From positions 499,878 to 563,877 of the forward strand of contig NZ_FRDN01000004.1 in NCBI RefSeq assembly GCF_900143285.1: a DNA stretch of 64,000 bases, read 5' to 3'. The translations under genes were made by a program, and so were the position numbers. Positions 55,621 to 62,831 of this stretch are shown here, in pieces. The notes beneath the pieces are model-generated. The model was not told the DNA's origin, made no database searches, and was given only the letters and a program-made list of their open reading frames with translations. The stretch's first letter is position 1, and every line of letters starts with the position of its first letter. The DNA comes from Desulfitobacterium chlororespirans DSM 11544. Its GTDB lineage: Bacteria > Bacillota > Desulfitobacteriia > Desulfitobacteriales > Desulfitobacteriaceae.

Positions 55621-56511
55621 TCAGCCTTTGATTCCAGAAAGCCGGATTCCTTCCAGCAAGTATTTTTCGGCGTAGAGGAAGTTCAGCAGCATCGGCAGCA
55701 TATATAAAACGGACGCGGCAAAGGCCAATCCTTTTTCACCGTCGATGATTCTGGAAAGGTAGAGGGAAAGAGGCTGTTTGGCCGCATCCTGTAAAAAAAT
55801 CAAGGGCTGTTCCACCATGTTCCAGTTATCGATAAACACAAGGATGGCCATGGCTGCTATGCCGCCCCTGGACATGGGCAGGATGATTTTGAGGAAAACC
55901 TGTAGCTGGCTGGCTCCGTCCACCCGGGCCGCTTCAAGATAGGAGTCCGGTATTTGCTCCATATACTGTTTTAAGAGAAATACGCCAAAGGTGCTGAAGA
56001 TGCCGGGCAGGATAATGGACCAGTGGCTGTTGAGCAGGCCCAGCTGGCCGGCCATTAAATAGTTGGGCACAAGTGTGACCTGGAACGGCATCAGCATCAC
56101 GGTGATATACAAAAAAAACAGGAAATTCCTGCCCCTGAACTTCAGCTTGGCAAAGGCATAGGCCGCCAGGGTCGCCACAACCGTTTGCCCGATGACGATC
56201 GGAAAGGTGATCAACACGGAATTCCAGAACATGAACAGAAACTGGGTCTTTTTGATGAGTACGTTATAATACTGCTTCAGCACCACCACCTCGGGTATCA
56301 GCCGGAACTGGGCAAAGTGATTCCCGGTGTCATCCTGATAGCTGCTTAAATCTTTGTCCGTCACCGGGCCATAATGGTCGGCGATTTCCTGTTCACTCAT
56401 CAGTGAATTGGTGACGGTTACAGCCAGGGGAAACATCAACAGGACAGCCAATACCAGCAAAATTGCAAAATGGAGCAGATTTCTGATCCGGTGGTTACGC
56501 TTCAAACACAC
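55621..56511 (-). CDS. Sugar-type ABC permease (MalG/UgpE-like)
   Basis: 296 residues, start GTG 56511. Six membrane helices and the EAA loop YLEAARVDGASQLQVFLKII that docks the ATPase, as in binding-protein-dependent importers. An outer loop of about 60 residues follows helix one (NSLMSEQEIADHYGPV), longer than usual. Forms a heterodimer with the permease encoded upstream. Confidence 0.9.
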   Translation of the reverse strand: MCLKRNHRIRNLLHFAILLVLAVLLMFPLAVTVTNSLMSEQEIADHYGPVTDKDLSSYQDDTGNHFAQFRLIPEVVVLKQYYNVLIKKTQFLFMFWNSVLITFPIVIGQTVVATLAAYAFAKLKFRGRNFLFFLYITVMLMPFQVTLVPNYLMAGQLGLLNSHWSIILPGIFSTFGVFLLKQYMEQIPDSYLEAARVDGASQLQVFLKIILPMSRGGIAAMAILVFIDNWNMVEQPLIFLQDAAKQPLSLYLSRIIDGEKGLAFAASVLYMLPMLLNFLYAEKYLLEGIRLSGIKG

Positions 56512-56529
56512 ACCCCCCTCTCGCCGGGT

Positions 56530-57402
56530 CTAATTAATCATATTGGTGATCTTTCTCTCCACGATAAAAAGCAGTAAAACGACGGCCACAATAAAGGCAG
56601 CCATAATGAAGGCCGCGGAAGTCAATTTCTGATAGTCCAGAGCCATGAACATATTGTTCATGTAGTGCTGCAGCATATAGATGCTGTTGTGGGGATAGTC
56701 TCCGGAGATAAGATACGTCTCCCGGAACACTTTAAAGGAATTGATCATCGAGATTACAAAAACAAAAAAAGTCGTGGGGGTCAAATAGATCAGGGTTATT
56801 CGAAAAAACTCCTGATAGCGGCTGGCCCCGTCGATCCTGGCCGCTTCGTAGTATTCAGCCGGTATATTCTGCAATCCGGCCAGAAACAGGATGACGCTGT
56901 AACCGATGTTTTTCCATAGATAAATCACCAGGACCACCACTCTGGACCAGTTGGTTTTCATCCAGTCCACGGGCGGGTAACCCAGGGCATGGATCAGGGA
57001 ATTTAAAACACCGTTCAAATCAAAGAATACCTGCCAGACTAAAACCACCGAAGCTACGGGCACCACCAAAGGCGTGATCATAATGGTGCGGAACAGGTTC
57101 CGGCCCGGTAATTTTTGATTCAATAACATGGCCGCTCCCAGGGAGAGCATCAGATTAAGGGGTACACAGATTAAAGTAAACTTGGCTGTATTGGCCAGAG
57201 CTGCTAAAAAGCTGGGGTTTTTTAATAAAGCACCATAATTATGTAGTCCGACAAACGTACCGTTAAGGGGACTGTACACCAGGGAATAGTAAAAGCCGGT
57301 GACAAAGGGGAGCAAATAAAAAAGAGCAAAGCCCAGCAGGCTGGGCCCCAGGAAAAACCAGGCCAGGCCGCCATTATTCGTTTTTAATTTTCCAGTTCTC
57401 AT
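56530..57402 (-). CDS. Sugar-type ABC permease (MalF/UgpA-like)
   Basis: 290 residues from ATG 57402, 5 bp after AGGGTGG; GTG 57411 overlaps that site. Six helices (LAWFFLGPSLLGFALFYLLP first) and EAA loop YYEAARIDGASRYQEFFRIT. First gene of the hybrid operon MalF-MalG-adaptor-MacB core-ATPase-binding protein. Translation may be coupled to a short upstream frame that ends in its ribosome site. Confidence 0.9.
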   Translation of the reverse strand: MRTGKLKTNNGGLAWFFLGPSLLGFALFYLLPFVTGFYYSLVYSPLNGTFVGLHNYGALLKNPSFLAALANTAKFTLICVPLNLMLSLGAAMLLNQKLPGRNLFRTIMITPLVVPVASVVLVWQVFFDLNGVLNSLIHALGYPPVDWMKTNWSRVVVLVIYLWKNIGYSVILFLAGLQNIPAEYYEAARIDGASRYQEFFRITLIYLTPTTFFVFVISMINSFKVFRETYLISGDYPHNSIYMLQHYMNNMFMALDYQKLTSAAFIMAAFIVAVVLLLFIVERKITNMIN

Positions 57403-57412
57403 CCTGACCACC

Positions 57413-57469
57413 CTAAACCAGCTGAGTCATTCTTTTTCTTTCCATGTCCGAGACCCCTTTCCGGAATAT
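57413..57469 (-). repeat. Copy of the vanW start region with short leader frame
   Basis: Positions 57422-57469 match 61553-61599 at 44 of 48 aligned positions, covering the vanW ribosome site and first codons. Here the frame starts at ATG 57445 as MERKRMTQLV and stops at 57413, just at the ribosome site of the first permease gene. The same stretch in vanW reads MKRKRLTQLF. Confidence 0.85.
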
Positions 57470-57533
57470 CAAAGCCCGTTCGCTTGGGCAAGTTCATCTT
57501 ACCGAAATCAGGCAGGCGATGTTGGAATTTTAA

Positions 57534-57588
57534 CTTAGCAAAATCTTAAGAAGTGCTTACGAAGTACTTATTCTTTTCTTAAGCTGAT
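57534..57588. promoter_or_regulatory. Five CTTA boxes at exact 11-bp spacing
   Basis: CTTA begins at 57534, 57545, 57556, 57567 and 57578; the middle units read CTTAAGAAGTG and CTTACGAAGTA. One-turn-phased direct repeats are typical for OmpR-family regulators. The first 18 bp match 59590-59607 upstream of vanR at 16 positions. It lies 132 bp before the hybrid operon start. Confidence 0.8.
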
Positions 57589-57605
57589 GATTTCCATAAT
57601 AAAAC

Positions 57606-57643
57606 AGCTCCTTATTCTGTACTTAACCACAGAACAAGGAGCT
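57606..57643 (-). terminator. Terminator after vanS
   Basis: AGCTCCTTGTTCTGT pairs with ACAGAATAAGGAGCT (one mismatch), loop of 8, followed by GTTTTATT on the minus strand, 44 bp after the vanS stop. Confidence 0.85.
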
Positions 57644-57687
57644 ATATAGGACTTCCAGCTTATGGACTTCTTAAAATTTTCTTATTG

Positions 57688-58833
57688 TTATAATGGAATT
57701 TTTACTGTAAATGTCGTATTTTCCGGGTTGCTTTCCACAGAGATAGTGCCGTCGTGAGCCTTGACAATTTCTTGGGCAATAGCTAAACCCAGTCCTGCTC
57801 CGCCGGTGTTTGTGGAACGTGCGGAATCTAAGCGGTAAAATTTCTCAAAAATAGTTTCCAGCTTTTTCTGCGGGATGGGGTCTCCCTGATTCGTAAATGT
57901 TATCACCATAGTCTTGTCCTGGGGCCCGGCAGCAATGTCAATGACGCTGTTTTCATAGCTGTAAGCTATGGCGTTTTTCAGAATGTTATTGAATACACGG
58001 GCCAGTTTGTCGGCATCTCCCCATAGAGTGAGGCCATCAGGCACATTGACTGACACCTGCTTGGCCTGGGGAGCCAGCATGGGATAGAATTCATCGGCCA
58101 GCTGCTGGAGCATGAACTGTAAATTGATTTTTTCTTTATTCAAAACAATTGTTTGCAGATTAAATCTTGTGATCTCAAAAAACTCATTGATTAATTGTTC
58201 TAATCGATAAGCCTTTTCCAAGGTAATACCTACATATTTGGCCTTCTGTTCCGGAGGCATATCAGGTGCTTCATCGAGAAGACTTAAGTAGCCGATCACG
58301 GAGGTCAGAGGTGTCTTGATATCATGAGCCAAATAAACGACTAAATCATTTTTGCGCTGCTCGGCCTCCAGGGCGGCTTTCTTTTGTTTTTCCAGATTGT
58401 TTTTGATCTGATTCAGCTTATTTTCCATAAAATCCAATTCCGGTGATAAGGCTATTTCAGCAGCGGATTCCTCAACAAGTTTATCCATTCCGGCACTGAC
58501 TTCATCAAAATATTTAGTAAACCAGGAAATCGATAAGTTAAGCAAAATAACTAAAAATATGAGAATCACAATAAAGGTAATCATTTCTATATTATTGTAA
58601 AATACAGACCGATAAATTAGTACAGCCACGTTTTCGCGCAAATCAAACGCAGTCATTAAAAAATGGACCATGCTGTCGCCAACACTGAAGTTTTTTTGAA
58701 TGATAAAACGCAGGAAGATAACCGTTGCAGCCGTGGCAAAAACAATCAAGAGCATGCGAAGAAATAATTCCCTTTTTAACTTTGTATAATCATTCCTTCT
58801 TCTATCTCTCTCACTTTTCAATTTTATAGCCAA
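57688..58833 (-). CDS. vanS: VanS-type sensor histidine kinase
   Basis: 381 residues, closely similar to VanS of VanA-type clusters. Two membrane helices (about 27-45 and 75-100) enclose a short outer loop. H box VYLAHDIKTPLTSVIGYLSL near residue 165, N box KLARVFNNILKNAIAYSYEN, G2 GGAGLGLAIAQEIV. LLDEAPDMPPEQKAKYVGIT is nearly the same as in VanS. Senses glycopeptide exposure and phosphorylates VanR. The start overlaps the vanR end by 23 bp. The outer loop differs from VanA-type VanS, so the inducer range may differ. Confidence 0.92.
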   Translation of the reverse strand: MAIKLKSERDRRRNDYTKLKRELFLRMLLIVFATAATVIFLRFIIQKNFSVGDSMVHFLMTAFDLRENVAVLIYRSVFYNNIEMITFIVILIFLVILLNLSISWFTKYFDEVSAGMDKLVEESAAEIALSPELDFMENKLNQIKNNLEKQKKAALEAEQRKNDLVVYLAHDIKTPLTSVIGYLSLLDEAPDMPPEQKAKYVGITLEKAYRLEQLINEFFEITRFNLQTIVLNKEKINLQFMLQQLADEFYPMLAPQAKQVSVNVPDGLTLWGDADKLARVFNNILKNAIAYSYENSVIDIAAGPQDKTMVITFTNQGDPIPQKKLETIFEKFYRLDSARSTNTGGAGLGLAIAQEIVKAHDGTISVESNPENTTFTVKIPL

Positions 58834-59518
58834 CCCCCCATACCGTTTTGATATATTTAGGATGTTCCGTGCTGTCTTGCATTTTTTCCCTTAAATGCCG
58901 GATATGAACCATGACCGTATTATTGCTGTTGGTGAAATATTTGTCTCCCCATACCACATTGAACAATTCTTCCGAACTGACTACCCGGCCGCGGTTGGAG
59001 CAAAGAACCCAAAGAATGGAAAACTCCGTAGGCGTGAGGGATAGTTTTTTTTCATTCAAGGTACATTCATGGGTATCTATGTCTAAGACCAAGCCGGAAA
59101 AGGCAATCACGTGTTCCTCTTGGTTTGGCTCTGAAGAATTATATTTGGTAAATCTCCGCAGCTGCGCCTTGACGCGGGCAATCAGCTCCAAGGGACGGAA
59201 GGGCTTGGTGATATAGTCGTCCGCGCCTAAGGTCAGCCCGGTAATCTTATCGATTTCCTCTTCCTTGGCTGTCAGCATGATCACGGGAAAATTATGCTTT
59301 TCCCGGATTTGCCGGCAGATTGAAAAACCGTCTACATCAGGGAGCATGACATCCAAAATGGCGAGATCCAGTTTTTCCTTGGCAATACAGTCAAGGGCAT
59401 CCTTGCCGTTATAAAATTTAAAGAGATTAAAGTTCTCATTTTTCAGATAAACTTCAACCAGATCGGCAATAGCTTGTTCATCATCAACAATCAAAATATT
59501 GGCAGCCAAAAGCGTCAA
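58811..59518 (-). CDS. vanR: VanR-type response regulator
   Basis: About 235 residues. The receiver reads ILIVDDEQAIADLVEVYLKN, phospho-Asp in LAILDVMLPDVDG, then LTLGADDYITKPFRPLELIA; the DNA-binding domain ends YIKTVWGVGYKIEK. Similar over its whole length to VanR of VanA clusters. No ATG fits; a TTG between 59518 and 59509 is the likely start, as the upstream extension to 59575 is not part of the fold. Should bind the CTTA boxes upstream of its own gene and those at 57534-57588. Confidence 0.92.
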   Translation of the reverse strand: MTLLAANILIVDDEQAIADLVEVYLKNENFNLFKFYNGKDALDCIAKEKLDLAILDVMLPDVDGFSICRQIREKHNFPVIMLTAKEEEIDKITGLTLGADDYITKPFRPLELIARVKAQLRRFTKYNSSEPNQEEHVIAFSGLVLDIDTHECTLNEKKLSLTPTEFSILWVLCSNRGRVVSSEELFNVVWGDKYFTNSNNTVMVHIRHLREKMQDSTEHPKYIKTVWGVGYKIEK

Positions 59519-59589
59519 CTTCTTTCTTTTAAGTATATAACCCCATATTATTATACCGCAAAGCCAAAAATCCATTTTGCAGCTTTTTG

Positions 59590-59615
59590 CTTATGAAAAT
59601 CTTAAGATTTTCTGA
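59590..59615. promoter_or_regulatory. Probable VanR site upstream of vanR
   Basis: CTTATGAAAAT then CTTAAGATTTT: two CTTA boxes 11 bp apart (59590, 59601). The pattern also resembles the published VanR 12-bp consensus TCGTANGAAANT. It lies about 70 bp before the vanR start. Confidence 0.65.
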
Positions 59616-59631
59616 ATATCACAATACCGAT

Positions 59632-59666
59632 AAGGGACAGCCCACCCTATCGGCAAACTGTCCCTT
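59632..59666. terminator. Inverted repeat between ligase and vanR genes
   Basis: AAGGGACAG and CTGTCCCTT are perfect 9-bp arms, 40 bp after the ligase stop on the minus strand. No U-run, so it may only attenuate. Confidence 0.5.
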
Positions 59667-59706
59667 TGGCAATTTTCTTGTCCTGCTCAATTAGGTGATG
59701 GGGAAA

Positions 59707-60732
59707 TTAAAAGGCCAACGAGACAAGCCGGTCGATCACTTCGGCAAAGGGCAAGCCTGCGGCCGCCATCATTCTCGGAAAACGACTGTATGAGGTCATG
59801 CCGGGCAAAGTATTAACCTCGTTGAGGATTACTGTTCCATCTTCTTTCAGGAACATATCCACCCGCGCCAGTCCCCTGCAGCCCAAAGCGCGATAGATAG
59901 CCTTTGCCGTCTCCTGAACGCGCGAGCGCGCCTCTGCCGAAAGGTCAGCGGGAACGATTAGTGTTGAGTTTTCGGAACCCTTTTCCGGCTCATTCTCCTG
60001 ATGGATTCTGAAAAAACCGTGAGACAGACAAATCTGATCAACTTCGCCGGCAATCAAATCCAGGTCATTCCCAAATATCGCACAGCCTACCTCGCTGCCG
60101 ACGACAGCCTCTTCAATCAGCACCTTCGAGTCATACTGTCTGGCGATTTCCACCGCACTCAGCAATTCTTCTTGGCGGCATACCTTAGTGACGCCGAAGG
60201 ACGAACCCGAACGGGCCGGCTTGACATAAACGGGATAAGCAAGCCGGTGGGCATCAATAGTCTCCTTCGCCGTGACCGTCCGGAACTTTGGCGTCGCAAC
60301 TCCTGCGTTTCCAGCGACGATATAAGCAAGGGATTTGTCCATACACAGAGCCGAACTTGGGATATCGCAGCCCACATAGGGGATGCCGGAGAGCTCCAAC
60401 AACCCCTGTATCGCGCCATCCTCGCCAAATTTGCCATGCAGAACGGGAAACACCAGATCCAAAGGGATCCTTTGGTATTGTCCCTGCTCCAGAACAAGCA
60501 ATCCCTGGACGCTTCTGTCCGGTGACAGGATAGCCGGACGGCAACTGCCCTTTTCCCAATTGGCCTCAGGGTAGTGGCAAAGCTGCCAAACCCCATCTTT
60601 CGTAATCCCAATATAGAAGGGTTCATACTTCTCGAGATCCAGGTTTTTGGCCACCTCCCCAGCAGATTTAACGGAGACGGGATGTTCTTCGGAACAGCCT
60701 CCGAAGATAATTGCCATTTTCAACTTACTCAT
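59707..60732 (-). CDS. vanI: D-Ala-D-Lac ligase (VanI/VanA type)
   Basis: 341 residues from ATG 60732 (AAAGGAG upstream; in-frame ATG 60810 lies inside vanW). Joins D-alanine to D-lactate so that peptidoglycan precursors end in a group that vancomycin binds poorly. ATP-grasp motifs: IFGGCSEEHPVSVKSA, KPARSGSSFGVTKV, NEVNTLPGMTSYSRFPRMMA. The omega loop FRIHQENEPEKGSEN carries the His (about residue 243) that marks depsipeptide ligases; D-Ala-D-Ala ligases have Tyr there. Symbol vanI is given from the cluster's order and likely host; by sequence it is also close to VanA. Confidence 0.9.
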   Translation of the reverse strand: MSKLKMAIIFGGCSEEHPVSVKSAGEVAKNLDLEKYEPFYIGITKDGVWQLCHYPEANWEKGSCRPAILSPDRSVQGLLVLEQGQYQRIPLDLVFPVLHGKFGEDGAIQGLLELSGIPYVGCDIPSSALCMDKSLAYIVAGNAGVATPKFRTVTAKETIDAHRLAYPVYVKPARSGSSFGVTKVCRQEELLSAVEIARQYDSKVLIEEAVVGSEVGCAIFGNDLDLIAGEVDQICLSHGFFRIHQENEPEKGSENSTLIVPADLSAEARSRVQETAKAIYRALGCRGLARVDMFLKEDGTVILNEVNTLPGMTSYSRFPRMMAAAGLPFAEVIDRLVSLAF

Positions 60733-60745
60733 AAGCTTTCTCCTT

Positions 60746-61576
60746 TCAAATTTCCTTTTCCGCTGCGATAGCAGTTCCTTCCGGAAGCGGATACCCGATT
60801 TCAAATACATCCGTATAAAGCATATTTTCGGAAATAACTTGCTTGGATTGGTTGTCGATCACCTGCCGGCAAACAGAAACCCGCTCAAATATTTTTCCCT
60901 CTTTTTGGAGAAAGCGCTTATCACGATTAACAACCTCGTAACTATACCCTTTAGCCTGATCCATAAAAATACGGCCATAGATGTAAGGCCCATCAATGGA
61001 TAGTTCAATTTGGAAGGTAAGATTGGTATCGTTTTTGACCTTTAAATCCAACCACCCTTCGTGGATTGTCGCGTCCACACCATCCGGTTCATCCTCATCA
61101 GGAGAAGGAAAATCTTTAATCTCATGAGCATGCCGTTCGACAATCGTGAGAGGAGTATGCAGAAAGAGCCAAAACAGCAAATTGCTGAGATGACACAAAC
61201 CGCCTCCCGGAACCGTAACCAATTCGTCATTGACCACGCATAGACCGTCCTTGTAGCGCTCATTTTTCTCGGCATATCTCACCCGCTGCCAAAATGAAAA
61301 TGTTTCGCCAGGGCGGATCAATAGGCCATTGACGGGCTCCGCAGCAAGGCGCAGATTAAACACCTTGTTCTCCTGGTATTTCATATCCATGCCGGTATTT
61401 TCATTGAGAAGCTTCGACTTGGTTTCATAAATGCAAAAAGGCAAAAACTCTGGAGCCTTTGCTTTGGCATAGTGGTTCCGGTCAAGGTACATCTTGGTAT
61501 AGAAGCATAATTTCCGTTGTGTCCTGCGGACCGGCAGCAGGAATGGAAATAACTGAGTCAATCTTTTTCTTTTCAT
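60746..61576 (-). CDS. vanW: VanW-family protein
   Basis: 276 residues, usual length. The core reads FNLRLAAEPVNGLLIRPGET, FSFWQRVRYAEKNERYKDGL and VTVPGGGLCHLSNLLFWLFL, the VanW signature. Function is not established; it occurs in van clusters of VanB, VanG and VanI type. No clear signal peptide. Ends 13 bp before the ligase start, so it is in the same operon. Its 5-prime end was copied to 57413-57469. Confidence 0.93.
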   Translation of the reverse strand: MKRKRLTQLFPFLLPVRRTQRKLCFYTKMYLDRNHYAKAKAPEFLPFCIYETKSKLLNENTGMDMKYQENKVFNLRLAAEPVNGLLIRPGETFSFWQRVRYAEKNERYKDGLCVVNDELVTVPGGGLCHLSNLLFWLFLHTPLTIVERHAHEIKDFPSPDEDEPDGVDATIHEGWLDLKVKNDTNLTFQIELSIDGPYIYGRIFMDQAKGYSYEVVNRDKRFLQKEGKIFERVSVCRQVIDNQSKQVISENMLYTDVFEIGYPLPEGTAIAAEKEI

Positions 61577-61611
61577 GTCGAGACCCCTTTCAGGAATATG
61601 GTTTCACCACC

Positions 61612-62739
61612 CTACCGCCGTTTTAAGTACAGCTGGAAAGCCCTGTATAACAAAGGCTGCAGGGGGTAGTCCCAAGCACTGATCATTTCACAAGCCTCGC
61701 CTCCAAAGCCCAATTTAAATCGCAACAACCCAAATAGGGGGTCAGATTCATCCAGGGTAGGGCTGATGCCTCTAAAATCATAGGTGTGGGCCTTAAGCTG
61801 ATAAGCATCTTGAATCATCCGCCACTGGATAGCATGATTAGGAGCCTTCTCCCGTTTTAGATTGCTGCTGGCCCCGTAAAGATACCATGAGTGGGCGTTG
61901 GAATGGACGGCTAAGGTAGCAGCCAATAATTCCTCTTCATCTTCCGCCAGATAAAGAACAATACGGTCTGCCGCTTCGGCCTTTAAGGACCGGTACAGAT
62001 TGGAAAAGTAGGAGAAATTGCGCACCTTGAAGTGATCCCGTTCTGAAGTTATCTTCAGCAACTCATAAAAAGCCGCTAAATCCTGTTCTGTCCCGACCCG
62101 GACCTTAACGCCTAAACGCTCAGCCTTTTTAACGTTGCGCCTCCAGTTGGTATGAAAACTGGCGAAGACCTCCTCCAAGCCGCGCCCCTTTAAAGGCAGG
62201 CGGTATACATATTCGGGCTGGGTCGCGGCGAAACCCCTAGCACCCCGCTGCTTCTGCCAACCGATTTGCCGTAATTGCTGCTGCGCCTGTTGGGCCATTG
62301 CGCAGTCCTCATCCGGTGGCATATCACGCAAAACTTTACCTTTGCTGCCCTGTTCACGAGCTTGCTCTAAAAACTTTTTAATTGTAGGAGTATACCATTT
62401 TGCCTGGACCACTGGCGGATCGATTTTGATACTAAAAACCTGCTTGCTTTGCAAATAAGCCACAAAAGGTTCGAACCATTCCCTGAGGTTAGGGCTCTGC
62501 CAGTCAATAAGCGGGCCGCGGGGACAATACGCCAGGTACCGGTTAAGGCAGGGCATTTTCCGGTATAAGACCAAACCACACCCTGCCAATTTATTATCCG
62601 GGGTGAACCAGCCCAATAAATCGCTGGTCCACTCGGTTTTGACCTTGGCCCAGGAAGGATACTGCATAAAATTCCCTAAATCGGCTTGAGAAATGAATGA
62701 ATAATAGGTCTCTTCACTTATTTTGTCAACTTTCAACAT
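61612..62739 (-). CDS. FemX/VanK-like peptidoglycan bridge aminoacyltransferase
   Basis: 375 residues from ATG 62739 (GGAG 9 bp upstream). Fem family with two GNAT-like halves: YLAYCPRGPLIDWQSPNLRE, then VFASFHTNWRRNVKKAERLG and KAHTYDFRGISPTLDESDPL, GLLRFKLGFGGEACEMISAW. Members add the first bridge amino acid to lipid II from aminoacyl-tRNA. In Streptomyces, VanK does this on precursors that end in D-Lac. Its place between murF and vanW suggests the same role here. Confidence 0.9.
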   Translation of the reverse strand: MLKVDKISEETYYSFISQADLGNFMQYPSWAKVKTEWTSDLLGWFTPDNKLAGCGLVLYRKMPCLNRYLAYCPRGPLIDWQSPNLREWFEPFVAYLQSKQVFSIKIDPPVVQAKWYTPTIKKFLEQAREQGSKGKVLRDMPPDEDCAMAQQAQQQLRQIGWQKQRGARGFAATQPEYVYRLPLKGRGLEEVFASFHTNWRRNVKKAERLGVKVRVGTEQDLAAFYELLKITSERDHFKVRNFSYFSNLYRSLKAEAADRIVLYLAEDEEELLAATLAVHSNAHSWYLYGASSNLKREKAPNHAIQWRMIQDAYQLKAHTYDFRGISPTLDESDPLFGLLRFKLGFGGEACEMISAWDYPLQPLLYRAFQLYLKRR

Positions 62740-62831
62740 TAAAAAACACTCCATTATAAGCCGGGTTTTCTTTAATATTTTTCAGGCGAGAATTATTGGG
62801 TTGGCCGGACGGTCCCTACCGGAGCGGGAAA

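Noticed and set aside
59707-60732. Housekeeping D-Ala-D-Ala ligase
   Set aside because: The omega loop has the His of D-Ala-D-Lac ligases and the gene lies among van genes.
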